Shown in pieces: positions 32,699 through 41,214 of a stretch of DNA of 64,000 nucleotides (position 1 is the stretch's first letter; every line of letters starts with the position of its first letter). The notes under the pieces were generated by a model. It was given only the letters and a program-made list of their open reading frames with translations, did not search any database and was not told where the DNA came from. Origin of the DNA: an uncultured Acidobacteriota bacterium (GTDB taxonomy: Bacteria; Acidobacteriota; Terriglobia; Bryobacterales; Bryobacteraceae); contig CADEFT010000001.1 of NCBI GenBank assembly GCA_902826685.1, forward strand, positions 440,945 to 504,944. The letters are read 5' to 3'. Position numbers and translations under genes: made by a program.

Positions 32699-34726
32699 TT
32701 ACATCATGGCGGCGGGCGGAGCGGGCTCGTCCGGCGATCCGGCGTTACCGAGCGGAAAGACGATCAGCAGGATGGCCAGGCTGACCAGCACCAGGAATCC
32801 GATGAGGTAGGACTCGTTGTGGAAGTTGAGAATCCATTCGGGCTTGAACTGCAGGCCGGACCAGACGAGTCCAATGAGCGCCTCGCCGGCGATCAGACCG
32901 GAGGCGGTTAGTACGCCCGCATTCTCCACGCGCGTCGATTGGGCGGCATTGAAGCCTCTGCGTTTGGTGATCTGCTCGGCGATCCAGCGCGTCATCCCGC
33001 CGCAGAAAATGGCAAAGGTGGTGCCGAAGGGCAGATACATGCCAACCGCCACCAGCATGGGGCTGCGCACCTGGGCCATGATCATCACCAGGCCGAGGAA
33101 GGCGCCCGCGGCCACCAGCGGCCAGGCCATCTCACCGCCCACGATGCCCTGGGCGAGCATCGCCATCAGGCCCGCCTGCGGCGCGGGCAGCGCCTTGCCG
33201 CCGAAGCCGGTGCCGCCGGAACGCAGGTCGCCCTCGTTGAGCAGCCACAGCGGGAAATACATCAGCAGGCTGGCCAGGATGACGGCGATCAGTTCCACGA
33301 TCTGGATGGTGCGCGGCGTACCGCCGAGGATGTAGCCGACTTTGAAATCCTGCAGCAGTTCGCCGGCAACGGCGGAGGATACGCAAACCACGGCCGCCAC
33401 GCCCAGCACCACGGCCACGCCGGTGGGGCCGGAGAATCCAAGAGCCACCATCAACAGCGCCGCGATGATGAGCGTCGAAAGCGTCAATCCGGAGATCGGG
33501 TTGTTGGACGATCCGATGACACCCACCAGGCTGCCCGATACGGTGGCGAAGAAGAAGCCCACCACGATCATGACCAGCGCGGCGACCACCGCCGCCGTGA
33601 CGCTGCCCGAAAAGAAGTAGTACAGCCCGATCATCAGAAAGAACATCACGGCGATCAGCGCCAGCACGATCTTCGAACTCATATAGCGCTCGGTGCGGCT
33701 CAGCGATTCAAGCGAAGGCGCGTCGCCCTTCAGTTCGGCGAAGGCGCGGCTCAGACCGCCGGTGAGATTCTTTCGCATGCGGAATAGCGTGTACGCCGAA
33801 CCCACCAGCATGCCTCCCACGGCGATGGGCCGTACGATGAAGCGCCATACGGAGGCGGCCATGCCATCCCAATTGGTCACGCCGTTGGCGGTGAATTGCG
33901 GCTGCAATTGCGGCCCCAGGAAGAACATCAGCAGCGGCACCATCAGGCCCCATGCAAGCACGCTGCCCGAGAATTGAAGGCTCGCCAGGCGCGGGCCGAT
34001 GATGTAGCCGACACCGAGATAAGCGGGGCTGACGTCGGGCGCGGCGACCGAAGTATAGCCGCCCGCGGTGGCTGCCGGCGCATCGGCCGCGCCACCGAGG
34101 CGAACCTTGCTCTGGCCGATGGAGCCGACCGCGATGCCGCCGATCTGATGCTCCAGCGCGTAGAGATTGAACTTGCCGAGGATATAAGTGACGCCGCCGA
34201 TGGCGATGTTATAGAAGAGGTACTTGACGGCTTCCGCCCCGCGGCGGCCCGCCTTGTGAATCTCCGCCGCCGCCGTCGATTCGGGAAACGGCAGCTCCGG
34301 ATCTTCCACCATGCCGCGCCGCACCAGCGACACGAACAGAACGCCCACGATGGAGCCGACCACCATCAGCGCAGTCGATTTGAGGTAAGCGTCTCCGAAT
34401 CCGAACGACGGCCAGGCGCCGGCGATGACGAAGGCTGGCAAGGTGAAGATGGCGCCCGCCGCCACCGACTCCCCGATGGAGCCGGCCGTGCGGCAGACAT
34501 TCTCTTCAAGAATCGACCCGCGAAACAGCCGTAGCGCCGCCATGCCGATCACGGCCGCCGGGTAGGTGGCGGCGATGGTGATGCCGGCGCGCAGCCCCAG
34601 GTAGGCGTTGGCCGCGCCGAGAATCAGCGTCAACAGGATGCCAATAATCACCGCGCGCGCGGTGAACTCGGTCATCTTTACGTGCTCTGGCACATAAGGC
34701 TGGTATTTGGTCGGTTGCTGCGCCAT
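32699..34726 (-). CDS. OPT family oligopeptide/metal-chelate transporter
   Basis: This 675-residue protein has about 14 to 16 hydrophobic segments and the OPT N-terminal block 'EFTARAVIIGILLTLILGAANAYLGLRAG', followed by TIAATYPAAVIGMAALR and the conserved RTAGSIGESVAAGAIFTLPA segment. The C-terminal part has LPFGTTFAIFCGGMTRW, where family members keep a Gly-rich turn. OPT proteins import peptides, glutathione-type compounds or metal chelates using the proton gradient. It is followed closely by an UlaG-like hydrolase and a flavoprotein, and preceded by a VapBC pair at 41 bases, all on the minus strand. Confidence 0.92.
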   Translation of the reverse strand: MAQQPTKYQPYVPEHVKMTEFTARAVIIGILLTLILGAANAYLGLRAGITIAATYPAAVIGMAALRLFRGSILEENVCRTAGSIGESVAAGAIFTLPAFVIAGAWPSFGFGDAYLKSTALMVVGSIVGVLFVSLVRRGMVEDPELPFPESTAAAEIHKAGRRGAEAVKYLFYNIAIGGVTYILGKFNLYALEHQIGGIAVGSIGQSKVRLGGAADAPAATAGGYTSVAAPDVSPAYLGVGYIIGPRLASLQFSGSVLAWGLMVPLLMFFLGPQLQPQFTANGVTNWDGMAASVWRFIVRPIAVGGMLVGSAYTLFRMRKNLTGGLSRAFAELKGDAPSLESLSRTERYMSSKIVLALIAVMFFLMIGLYYFFSGSVTAAVVAALVMIVVGFFFATVSGSLVGVIGSSNNPISGLTLSTLIIAALLMVALGFSGPTGVAVVLGVAAVVCVSSAVAGELLQDFKVGYILGGTPRTIQIVELIAVILASLLMYFPLWLLNEGDLRSGGTGFGGKALPAPQAGLMAMLAQGIVGGEMAWPLVAAGAFLGLVMIMAQVRSPMLVAVGMYLPFGTTFAIFCGGMTRWIAEQITKRRGFNAAQSTRVENAGVLTASGLIAGEALIGLVWSGLQFKPEWILNFHNESYLIGFLVLVSLAILLIVFPLGNAGSPDEPAPPAAMM

Positions 34727-34767
34727 GGCGGATTCGGTTGCTCAGTTTACCACGCAACCGGCGCTGG

Positions 34768-35199
34768 TCAGGAAGAGAGTGGATTGCGCCAGCGGAGCCT
34801 GGCAAAGCGTGCGAAATCGCCATCGGCCGAGCAAAGTTCGGCACCGTGGCCGATGGCAATGGCAGCCAAGTGTGCGTCCGAGGTGAGGTTGCCTCCCGTC
34901 CCGGCGTGCGTCAGCAAGTCCCGCAGAACGGCGGCATGACCGGCCGCCGGCTCGACGATGACGAAAGACGGCTGGCGGCACCACTCGTCGATCACGGCGA
35001 AAGCCGTCTCCACCGGAAGCGGCCGGGCGAATACGCCAGGCCGGGTGGTGAGCCGCAGAAACGCCTGCAGAACGGTCCAGGTCACGCCAATCGTCTCCGC
35101 GCCCGACAGAACGGATTCCAGCCATGACTTGGCCCGTGCATGAAGCGGTGCGTCCTGATTCACGGCATACAGGAGCAGATTCACGTCCACCAGAATCAT
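34768..35199 (-). CDS. vapC: type II toxin VapC, PIN domain
   Basis: This 143-residue PIN domain protein opens with MILVDVNLLLYAVNQD (Asp5) and carries the late acidic sites in GNLTSDAHLAAIAI and LCSADGDFARF. The second acidic position is Gln in WTVLQAFLRLTTRP rather than Glu; the 'AFLRLTT' subgroup commonly deviates here, so this is not taken as inactivation. It overlaps the antitoxin gene by ATGA. It should act as a ribonuclease. The next gene downstream is the OPT transporter. Confidence 0.88.
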   Translation of the reverse strand: MILVDVNLLLYAVNQDAPLHARAKSWLESVLSGAETIGVTWTVLQAFLRLTTRPGVFARPLPVETAFAVIDEWCRQPSFVIVEPAAGHAAVLRDLLTHAGTGGNLTSDAHLAAIAIGHGAELCSADGDFARFARLRWRNPLSS

Positions 35200-35459
35200 T
35201 TCCGTAGCGCCAGCTTGCGGACCAGTTCTTCATCTTCGAGCGCGTCCGCCATCGCCAGTGCCTTCTCCCACCGGAAATTTTGTTCCGAGCCCATGGGAAA
35301 CGTGGCCTGAACGAACCGGCGATTGCCGTCAGGCTTGGTTTGCCGCAACCCGGAGCGAACGGCGGCATTGAGGGCTTGCTTGAAGGAAACGCCTCGTTCC
35401 TTCATTGTTTTTCGCAGCAAGCTCTCGACGTCGGCGTCCAGAGTCACGGTCGTGCGCAT
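35196..35459 (-). CDS. vapB: antitoxin VapB, ribbon-helix-helix type
   Basis: This 87-residue protein opens with MRTTVTLDADVESLLRKTMK, the ribbon-helix-helix DNA-binding pattern of VapB, followed by 'ERGVSFKQALNAAVRSGLR' and a toxin-binding tail. The ATG at 35459 is chosen over ATGs at 35468, 35471 or further upstream because the ribbon strand begins there and a good promoter would place the transcript start on that base. The stop overlaps vapC (ATGA). It should repress its own operon and hold the toxin inactive. Confidence 0.82.
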   Translation of the reverse strand: MRTTVTLDADVESLLRKTMKERGVSFKQALNAAVRSGLRQTKPDGNRRFVQATFPMGSEQNFRWEKALAMADALEDEELVRKLALRK

Positions 35460-35466
35460 GCTGGTC

Positions 35467-35494
35467 ATCATAGCATCAACTGATTTGCTGTCAT
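35467..35494 (-). promoter_or_regulatory. vapBC promoter giving a leaderless transcript
   Basis: On the minus strand ATGACA (35494-35489) and TATGAT (35472-35467) are separated by 16 bases. Each matches the sigma70 consensus at five of six positions. Transcription would begin at about 35459-35460, i.e. at the vapB ATG, so no leader or Shine-Dalgarno would be present. Confidence 0.5.
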
Positions 35495-35528
35495 GATGCC
35501 ACCATCGTTTTACCATTCGTTGATGCTA
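35471..35528. promoter_or_regulatory. 10-bp inverted repeat between vapB and purQ
   Basis: TAGCATCAAC at 35471-35480 and GTTGATGCTA at 35519-35528 are exact inverted copies 38 bases apart. One half overlaps the vapB promoter and start region, and the other touches a TAAACT hexamer (35527-35532) that could be the -10 of purQ. A further TGATG lies between them. The likely reading is a VapB operator that could also affect purQ. Confidence 0.5.
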
Positions 35529-35542
35529 AACTGTAATCCTTC

Positions 35543-36214
35543 ATGAAAGTCGGCGTTGTCGTCTTCCCTGGAAGCAATTGTGACCACGACGCCTGGTACG
35601 CGGTATCCCACAACCTCGGTCAACAGGCCGAGTTTCTTTGGCATGATTCGGACCGTGTGGGCGATGTGGATGCCGTGATCGTGCCGGGCGGATTTTCCTA
35701 CGGCGATTATCTGCGCTGCGGCGCGATCGCGAAGTTTTCGCCCATTCTGAAGGCGGTGAAAAAATTCGCCGCCGATGGCGGCCTGGTCGCCGGGTTCTGC
35801 AATGGATTCCAGATTCTCACCGAATCCGGCCTGCTGCCCGGAGCGCTGGTACGCAACCGCGGCCTGAAGTTCATTTGCAAGCCCGTGGGCCTGCGGGTGG
35901 AAACGACGCGGACTCCGTTCACGGCCATGGCGGTGAAGGGGCAGACACTCACGATTCCCATCGCGCATGGCGAGGGCTGCTACGTGGCCGACGACCGGAC
36001 GCTGGACGAACTGGAAGCCGAGGATCGGGTGGTGTTCCGGTACGCCGAGAACCCGAACGGATCGAAGCGCGACATCGCGGGCATCTGCAATGCCGGACGC
36101 AACGTGCTGGGCATGATGCCGCATCCGGAACGAGCGGCCGATCCGCTGATGGGTTCCACGGACGGCCTGGTGGTGCTCGGTTCGATGGTGCAATCCCTGG
36201 CGGTCGCCAGATGA
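35543..36214 (+). CDS. purQ: phosphoribosylformylglycinamidine synthase, glutaminase subunit PurQ
   Basis: This 223-residue class I glutamine amidotransferase feeds ammonia to PurL in step four of purine synthesis. The triad is visible: Cys86 in GFCNGFQ, and His194 and Glu196 in MPHPER. The start [16 protein letters not shown] is typical of PurQ. It overlaps purL by ATGA. PurQ normally works with small-type PurL and PurS, but no purS lies in front of it; the upstream genes are vapBC in the opposite direction. Confidence 0.96.
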   Translation: MKVGVVVFPGSNCDHDAWYAVSHNLGQQAEFLWHDSDRVGDVDAVIVPGGFSYGDYLRCGAIAKFSPILKAVKKFAADGGLVAGFCNGFQILTESGLLPGALVRNRGLKFICKPVGLRVETTRTPFTAMAVKGQTLTIPIAHGEGCYVADDRTLDELEAEDRVVFRYAENPNGSKRDIAGICNAGRNVLGMMPHPERAADPLMGSTDGLVVLGSMVQSLAVAR

Positions 36215-38454
36215 GCGCCTTCCCGGCGGAAGTCCTTCAGGCGCATCGCATCACACCGGACGAATACCAGGTCATTCTCAAGGAACTGGGCCGCGAACCG
36301 AGTTTCACCGAACTTGGCATCTTCAGCGTGATGTGGAGCGAGCACTGCTCCTACAAAAGCTCGCGGATCCATCTGAAGAAACTGCCGACGCGCAGCAAGC
36401 TGGTGGTGCAGGGGCCCGGCGAAAACGCCGGAATCATCGATATCGGACAGGGCTACGCGATCGCTTTCAAGATCGAATCGCACAATCATCCGAGCTTTAT
36501 CGAGCCGTTTCAGGGCGCGGCCACCGGCGTGGGCGGCATCCTGCGCGACATTTTCACGATGGGGGCGCGGCCGATCGCGGTGCTCGACGCCATCCGGTTC
36601 GGCCCGCTCGACGATGGGACATCGGGCCCGCGCAACCGCCGCATTTTCGAGGGTGTAGTGTCCGGCATCGCGCATTATGGCAACTGCTTCGGCGTGCCGA
36701 CGGTTGGGGGGGAGTGCGCGTTTGAAGCGTCCTATAACGGTAATCCGCTGGTCAATGTTTTCGCGCTGGGCGTCGTCCACAAAGACGATATCTTCTACGC
36801 CAAGGCGGCGGGTGTAGGCAATCCGGTGATTTACGTGGGTTCGCGGACGGGCCGCGACGGCGTGCATGGCGCCACCATGGCCTCGGCCGAGTTCACCGAA
36901 GAGTCAAAGCAGAAGCGGCCGACGGTGCAGGTGGGCGATCCGTTCATGGAAAAGCTGCTGCTGGAAGCCTGCATCGAAGCGATGAAGACCGGCGCCGTGG
37001 TGGGCATACAGGATATGGGCGCGGCGGGGCTTACCTGCTCGACGTGTGAGATGGGCGGGCGCGGCGGTACGGGCCTCGAAATCGAACTCGACCTGGTGCC
37101 GCAGCGGGAAACCGGGCTTTCCTCCTACGAGATCATGCTTTCCGAATCGCAGGAACGTATGCTGCTGGTGGCCGAAAAAGGGCGCGAAGAAGAAGTCTTC
37201 CGTGTCTTCCGCAAGTGGGGTCTGGAAGCCGCCACCATCGGCGTGGTCACCGGCGATAATCGCATGCGCGTGAAGCATCATGGCGAGGTGGTGGCCGATA
37301 TCCCGAATCCGGCGCTGACCGACGCCGCCCCCATGTACGACCGGCCGCACACCAAGCCGATGCGCAAGGTGCCGATGAACGGTCCGGAGTTCGCCTCGCG
37401 CGATCTGGGCGCCGATCTGCGCGCCATCCTGTCTTCGGGCGACGTTTGCTCGAAGCGCTACATCTGGGAACAGTACGACCACATGGTGCGTACAAATACC
37501 ACCCTGGGACCTGGAGCCGATGCGGCCATCGTACGCATCAAAGAGACGGGAACCAGCGTGGCGATGACGCTCGACGGGAACGGACGGTATTGTTTGCTCG
37601 ATCCTCGCGAAGGCGCGAAGCTGATGGTGGCCGAATGCTGCCGCAATCTTTCTACGGTGGGTGCGATGCCAGTCGCGGCCACCAACAATCTGAACTTCGG
37701 CAATCCGGAGCGGCCCGAGATCATGGCTCAGTTGGTGGAGGCGATCGAAGGCATGTCGGAAGCGTGCGTGCACTTTGAAACGCCCATTACCGGCGGCAAC
37801 GTCAGCTTATATAACGAGACATTGGGCGAGGCGATCTTCCCGACGCCCGTTCTGGGCGTGGTGGGCTTGCTTCCGACGCAGGCGCCGGTGAGCATGCGGT
37901 TTAAGAACGCGGGCCGCGCCGTGGTGTTGATCGGCGGCATCGGGCCGGCCGAAGAGGTGCGTTTCGGTGGCACGCAGTATGCCAAGCAGGTGTTGAAGGC
38001 GCTGTGGGGCCTCCCTCCGGCGCTCGACATGAATTACGAAAAGCGGGTGCAGGCGGCCATTCGCCAGGTGGTGGCGGAAGGGCTGGCCGAATCCTCGCAT
38101 GATTTGAGCGACGGGGGTTTGGCCGTCGCCCTTGCCGAATGTTCTTTCTCCCCCGGGAACATTGGCGCGCGCATGGATCTGGATTCGGATCTGCGCCCGG
38201 AGTTGTTGTTGTTTCACGAAGGGCCGTCGCGGGTGCTGGTCTCGACGGCGAATGCCGCACGGGTGCAGGCCATCTGTTCCGCGCACGAGGTGGCCGCGCC
38301 GGTAATCGGCGCCACCGTCTCCGGTAGTTTGACGATCGCGAATCGGGGGGCTGTGCTGATTGACAGTCCTGTGAGTGCACTTCATCATCTCTGGGAGGGG
38401 GCCTTGGAGCGTCTACTCCAGCCCGTCAACACACATGTTCGACAAGTTTCATGA
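36211..38454 (+). CDS. purL: phosphoribosylformylglycinamidine synthase, synthetase subunit PurL
   Basis: This 747-residue protein is the small form of PurL, which converts FGAR to FGAM with ATP and ammonia. It begins at the ATG overlapping the purQ stop; an in-frame extension inside purQ is rejected. Visible blocks are [39 protein letters not shown], the '[30 protein letters not shown]' region and the second half [16 protein letters not shown] with '[10 protein letters not shown]'. Both halves of the duplicated AIR-synthase fold are intact. The end overlaps purF by 20 bases. Confidence 0.96.
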   Translation: MSAFPAEVLQAHRITPDEYQVILKELGREPSFTELGIFSVMWSEHCSYKSSRIHLKKLPTRSKLVVQGPGENAGIIDIGQGYAIAFKIESHNHPSFIEPFQGAATGVGGILRDIFTMGARPIAVLDAIRFGPLDDGTSGPRNRRIFEGVVSGIAHYGNCFGVPTVGGECAFEASYNGNPLVNVFALGVVHKDDIFYAKAAGVGNPVIYVGSRTGRDGVHGATMASAEFTEESKQKRPTVQVGDPFMEKLLLEACIEAMKTGAVVGIQDMGAAGLTCSTCEMGGRGGTGLEIELDLVPQRETGLSSYEIMLSESQERMLLVAEKGREEEVFRVFRKWGLEAATIGVVTGDNRMRVKHHGEVVADIPNPALTDAAPMYDRPHTKPMRKVPMNGPEFASRDLGADLRAILSSGDVCSKRYIWEQYDHMVRTNTTLGPGADAAIVRIKETGTSVAMTLDGNGRYCLLDPREGAKLMVAECCRNLSTVGAMPVAATNNLNFGNPERPEIMAQLVEAIEGMSEACVHFETPITGGNVSLYNETLGEAIFPTPVLGVVGLLPTQAPVSMRFKNAGRAVVLIGGIGPAEEVRFGGTQYAKQVLKALWGLPPALDMNYEKRVQAAIRQVVAEGLAESSHDLSDGGLAVALAECSFSPGNIGARMDLDSDLRPELLLFHEGPSRVLVSTANAARVQAICSAHEVAAPVIGATVSGSLTIANRGAVLIDSPVSALHHLWEGALERLLQPVNTHVRQVS

Positions 38455-39850
38455 AGAGTGCGGCGTTTTTGCGATCTACGGCCATCGCGAGGCTTCGGCC
38501 CTAGCCAAACTGGGCGTCTATGCGTTGCAGCACCGCGGGCAGGAGAGCGCCGGCATCGCCTCCGCCGATTCGAAAGACGTGTATTGCCACAAGGCCATGG
38601 GCCATGTCTCCGATATCTTCACGGCGGAGATTATCAACAGCCTGCCGGGCGATAAGGCCATCAGCCACACGCGCTATTCCACGGCCGGCGACACGGTGGT
38701 GCTGAACGCGCAGCCCTTCTGCGTCGCCACCAACAAGGGACGTATCGCGATCGCCCACAACGGCAACATCACCAACGCCAAGGAGATCCGCCGCACGCTC
38801 GAGCAGGAAGGCGCGATCTTTAGCGCTTCGAGCGATACCGAAGTGGTTCTCCATCTGCTTTCGCGCTCCCGGCAGAAGACGCTGGCGGCGGCGCTGCGCG
38901 ATGCGCTGCTGCAACTGGAGGGCGCATTCTCGCTGGTGCTGCTGGCTCGCGATCAGATCATTGTGGCGCGCGACCCGCACGGGTTCCGGCCGATGGCCAT
39001 GGGTTACATGGAACTTTCGGGCGACCGGTTTTCCTACGTCTTTGCCTCGGAAACCTGCGCCTTCGACCTGATCGGCGCCGTCTACATCGGCGATGTGGAG
39101 CCGGGTGAGATGGTGACCGTATCGGCCGGGGGCCTGCATCGCGAGCGCTTCGCGCCGGTGCAGCCGAAGTCGCAATGCGTGTTCGAGCACGTCTATTTCG
39201 CCAGGCCCGATTCGATGGTCTTTGGCCGGTCCGTGCAGACTTCGCGCGAACAGATGGGACGGCGGCTGGCGCGGCAGAGCCCGGTGGAAGCGGACGTGGT
39301 GGTGCCGCTGCCCGATTCCGGTGTGGCTCCGGCGATTGGCTACTCGGCCGAATCCGGCATCCCGTTCCGCATGGGCCTGATCCGCAATCACTACGTCGGC
39401 CGGACGTTCATCGAGCCGTCGCAGGCGATCCGCGACTTTGGCGTGCGCCTCAAGCTGAATCCCATCCGCAGCCTGCTGGAAGGCAAGCGCGTGGTGCTGG
39501 TGGACGATTCGATCGTGCGCGGCACGACTTCGCGCAAGATCGTGCGCATGGTGCGCTCGGCGGGAGCCAAGGAAGTGCACCTGCGCATCTCGTGCCCGCC
39601 CACCATTTCCCCGTGTTTCTATGGAGTGGACACGCCGACCAAGAACGAGTTGATCGCCGCCAATCACACGGTGGATGAAATCCGCCGCTATGTAGAGGCC
39701 GATTCGCTCGAGTACCTGTCGCTGACCAATCTGCGCCAGTCGGTGGAGGATGAGCGGGTGGAATATTGCTATGCGTGTTACACGGGCGACTATCCGACGG
39801 AACTCGTCAATATCGAAGAGTTGATGAAGTCGAAAACAGTGACGTCCTAA
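38435..39850 (+). CDS. purF: amidophosphoribosyltransferase PurF
   Basis: This 471-residue enzyme makes phosphoribosylamine from PRPP and glutamine, the first step of purine synthesis. The ATG at 38435 gives [16 protein letters not shown], an eight-residue propeptide before the nucleophile Cys9. The Ntn domain has [12 protein letters not shown] and 'HTRYSTAGD', and the PRPP-binding loop is [19 protein letters not shown]-terminal cysteines ([18 protein letters not shown] and [11 protein letters not shown]) match the iron-sulfur-type PurF of Bacillus and relatives. A longer in-frame start inside purL is not used. The gene completes a purQ-purL-purF run. Confidence 0.96.
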   Translation: MFDKFHEECGVFAIYGHREASALAKLGVYALQHRGQESAGIASADSKDVYCHKAMGHVSDIFTAEIINSLPGDKAISHTRYSTAGDTVVLNAQPFCVATNKGRIAIAHNGNITNAKEIRRTLEQEGAIFSASSDTEVVLHLLSRSRQKTLAAALRDALLQLEGAFSLVLLARDQIIVARDPHGFRPMAMGYMELSGDRFSYVFASETCAFDLIGAVYIGDVEPGEMVTVSAGGLHRERFAPVQPKSQCVFEHVYFARPDSMVFGRSVQTSREQMGRRLARQSPVEADVVVPLPDSGVAPAIGYSAESGIPFRMGLIRNHYVGRTFIEPSQAIRDFGVRLKLNPIRSLLEGKRVVLVDDSIVRGTTSRKIVRMVRSAGAKEVHLRISCPPTISPCFYGVDTPTKNELIAANHTVDEIRRYVEADSLEYLSLTNLRQSVEDERVEYCYACYTGDYPTELVNIEELMKSKTVTS

Positions 39851-39881
39851 GCAAAACACAACACTTATAACTTCTAGAACA

Positions 39882-39904
39882 CAATACCACAAACTGGGGT
39901 GTTG
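39882..39904. terminator. hairpin after purF, in an AT-rich gap
   Basis: CAATACC (39882-39888) pairs with GGTGTTG (39898-39904) including one G-T wobble, followed by a TATTTT stretch at 39909-39914. The 156-base gap between purF and the PEP-CTERM gene is markedly AT-rich compared with the rest of the window. It also holds a perfect TTGACA at 39902-39907, but only a poor -10 (CAAACT) at 17 bases. Terminator and promoter readings are both possible. Confidence 0.35.
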
Positions 39905-40006
39905 ACAGTATTTTACACTTCATTCAAACTGACTCCAACCCGAAGAGCCTAATCTATATGGCTTACTCATGCCGTTCGCGCTTGTTCACGCTCGAAAGGA
40001 ATGAGA

Positions 40007-41095
40007 ATGAGCCGAAGTTCGAATGTAAGTTTCGTTACAATTGTCGCTGCCGCGGTGCTGACTCTGACCGCAGATAAGAGTGCGGCGGCCACAATCACGC
40101 CAGCCAGTACGGTTAAGACCATCGGCATTGGCGAGTCCTTCACAGTCAATAAGAGCATCACGCTCGACGCGACGGCGGCCAGCCGGGCCGATATATTCCT
40201 CCTCGCCGATAATACCGGCAGTATGGGAGGAATTATTGGTGGGGTTCGCTCCAGCGCGACCAGCATCCTGAGCTCGCTCCAATCGACCATCACCGATGTC
40301 GCCTTCGGAGTCGGGCGCTACCTCGGCGACCCAAGCGAAGGAGTGACACCGGCGGGAGCCTACGAGCTGCAGCAACCCATCAGCACCAATTCCGCGCTAT
40401 CGCTTGCCGAGATCAATACTTGGTTCGCGGCCGGCGGCGGAGACTTTCCCGAAGCCAACTTTTTCGCCCTGCATCAGGTGGCGACCTCGGGGGCCGCAAC
40501 GGCCGGAGGGCTTTCGACCGGCCAGGTCACGGGCTGGAGACCAGGAGCGGCGAGGGTCCTGATCTGGTTTGGGGACGCTCCGTCGCATACGGCCACGGTT
40601 ACGCAGGCCGCCGCGATCGCGGCCTTGACAAACAACAACATCATCGTCGCTGCATTGAATACCGCTTCGGCGGGCGGCGGCATCGACAGCGGCGGACAGG
40701 CCAGCGCGATCGTAGCCGCGACGAGCGGTGTGATTACCAACAACAACAATCCCGCTGGCGTGGCGGCCGCGATTCTGAGCGCCGTTGGCACCGTGACGTC
40801 CACGATTAACCTCACCTTTATGACGTCGGCGACCTTCCCTGGCCTTGGAGTCTCTTTTGCGTGCACCGATCCACTCGGCTGCATGGCGGTACCGGGAGGA
40901 GCCACACGGCAATTCTCGGTAACGTTCACGGGGATAGCGCCTGGAACGTACGAGTTCGATATCTTCGCCAACGGCGTGGCGGCAACCGAGCACGACATCA
41001 TCACTGTCGCCGATGTGCCGGAACCGGCGACGTTCGGACTGGCGGGCGGCGCGTTACTCGCCGGATACCTGATGCGGCGACGCCGTTCCCGATAG
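40007..41095 (+). CDS. von Willebrand A-type protein with PEP-CTERM sorting signal
   Basis: This 362-residue protein starts at the second of two close ATGs, the one correctly spaced from AAAGGA. After a signal peptide (FVTIVAAAVLTLTADKSAAA) comes a vWA domain at about 50-240 with the MIDAS-type stretch IFLLADNTGSMGG and 'GGGDFPEANFFALHQVA'. A beta-sandwich-like part follows, and the C-terminus is a textbook PEP-CTERM signal: VPEPATFGLAGGALLAGY then MRRRRSR. Such proteins are cut by an exosortase and displayed with exopolysaccharide. No exosortase gene is in the window. Codon and base use are slightly less GC-rich than its neighbours. Confidence 0.88.
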   Translation: MSRSSNVSFVTIVAAAVLTLTADKSAAATITPASTVKTIGIGESFTVNKSITLDATAASRADIFLLADNTGSMGGIIGGVRSSATSILSSLQSTITDVAFGVGRYLGDPSEGVTPAGAYELQQPISTNSALSLAEINTWFAAGGGDFPEANFFALHQVATSGAATAGGLSTGQVTGWRPGAARVLIWFGDAPSHTATVTQAAAIAALTNNNIIVAALNTASAGGGIDSGGQASAIVAATSGVITNNNNPAGVAAAILSAVGTVTSTINLTFMTSATFPGLGVSFACTDPLGCMAVPGGATRQFSVTFTGIAPGTYEFDIFANGVAATEHDIITVADVPEPATFGLAGGALLAGYLMRRRRSR

Positions 41096-41113
41096 CGAGC
41101 CAAATCGATTCGG

Positions 41114-41141
41114 AGCGGCCAGCCACGCTCTGCCGGCCGCT
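41114..41141. terminator. hairpin after the PEP-CTERM gene
   Basis: AGCGGCC (41114-41120) pairs with GGCCGCT (41135-41141) around a 14-base loop, followed by TCTTCC. It lies 18 bases after the stop in the 119-base gap before the permease gene. No proper T-run, so efficiency is uncertain. The rest of this gap shows nothing clear. Confidence 0.45.
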
Positions 41142-41214
41142 TCTTCCGATGCCCTGAAGGAGGACTGTCATCACCATCTAAAATGAGGCTTAGGGCCACT
41201 ATCCAAGCCACACG

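Noticed and set aside
34768..35199. Inactive VapC because the second acidic residue is Gln
   Set aside because: The 'AFLRLTT' subgroup often departs from Glu at this place, and the other acidic sites are intact.
38375..38434. Longer N-terminus of PurF from 38375
   Set aside because: It would add 20 residues before the propeptide and lies within purL; the ATG at 38435 puts Cys9 at the normal place.
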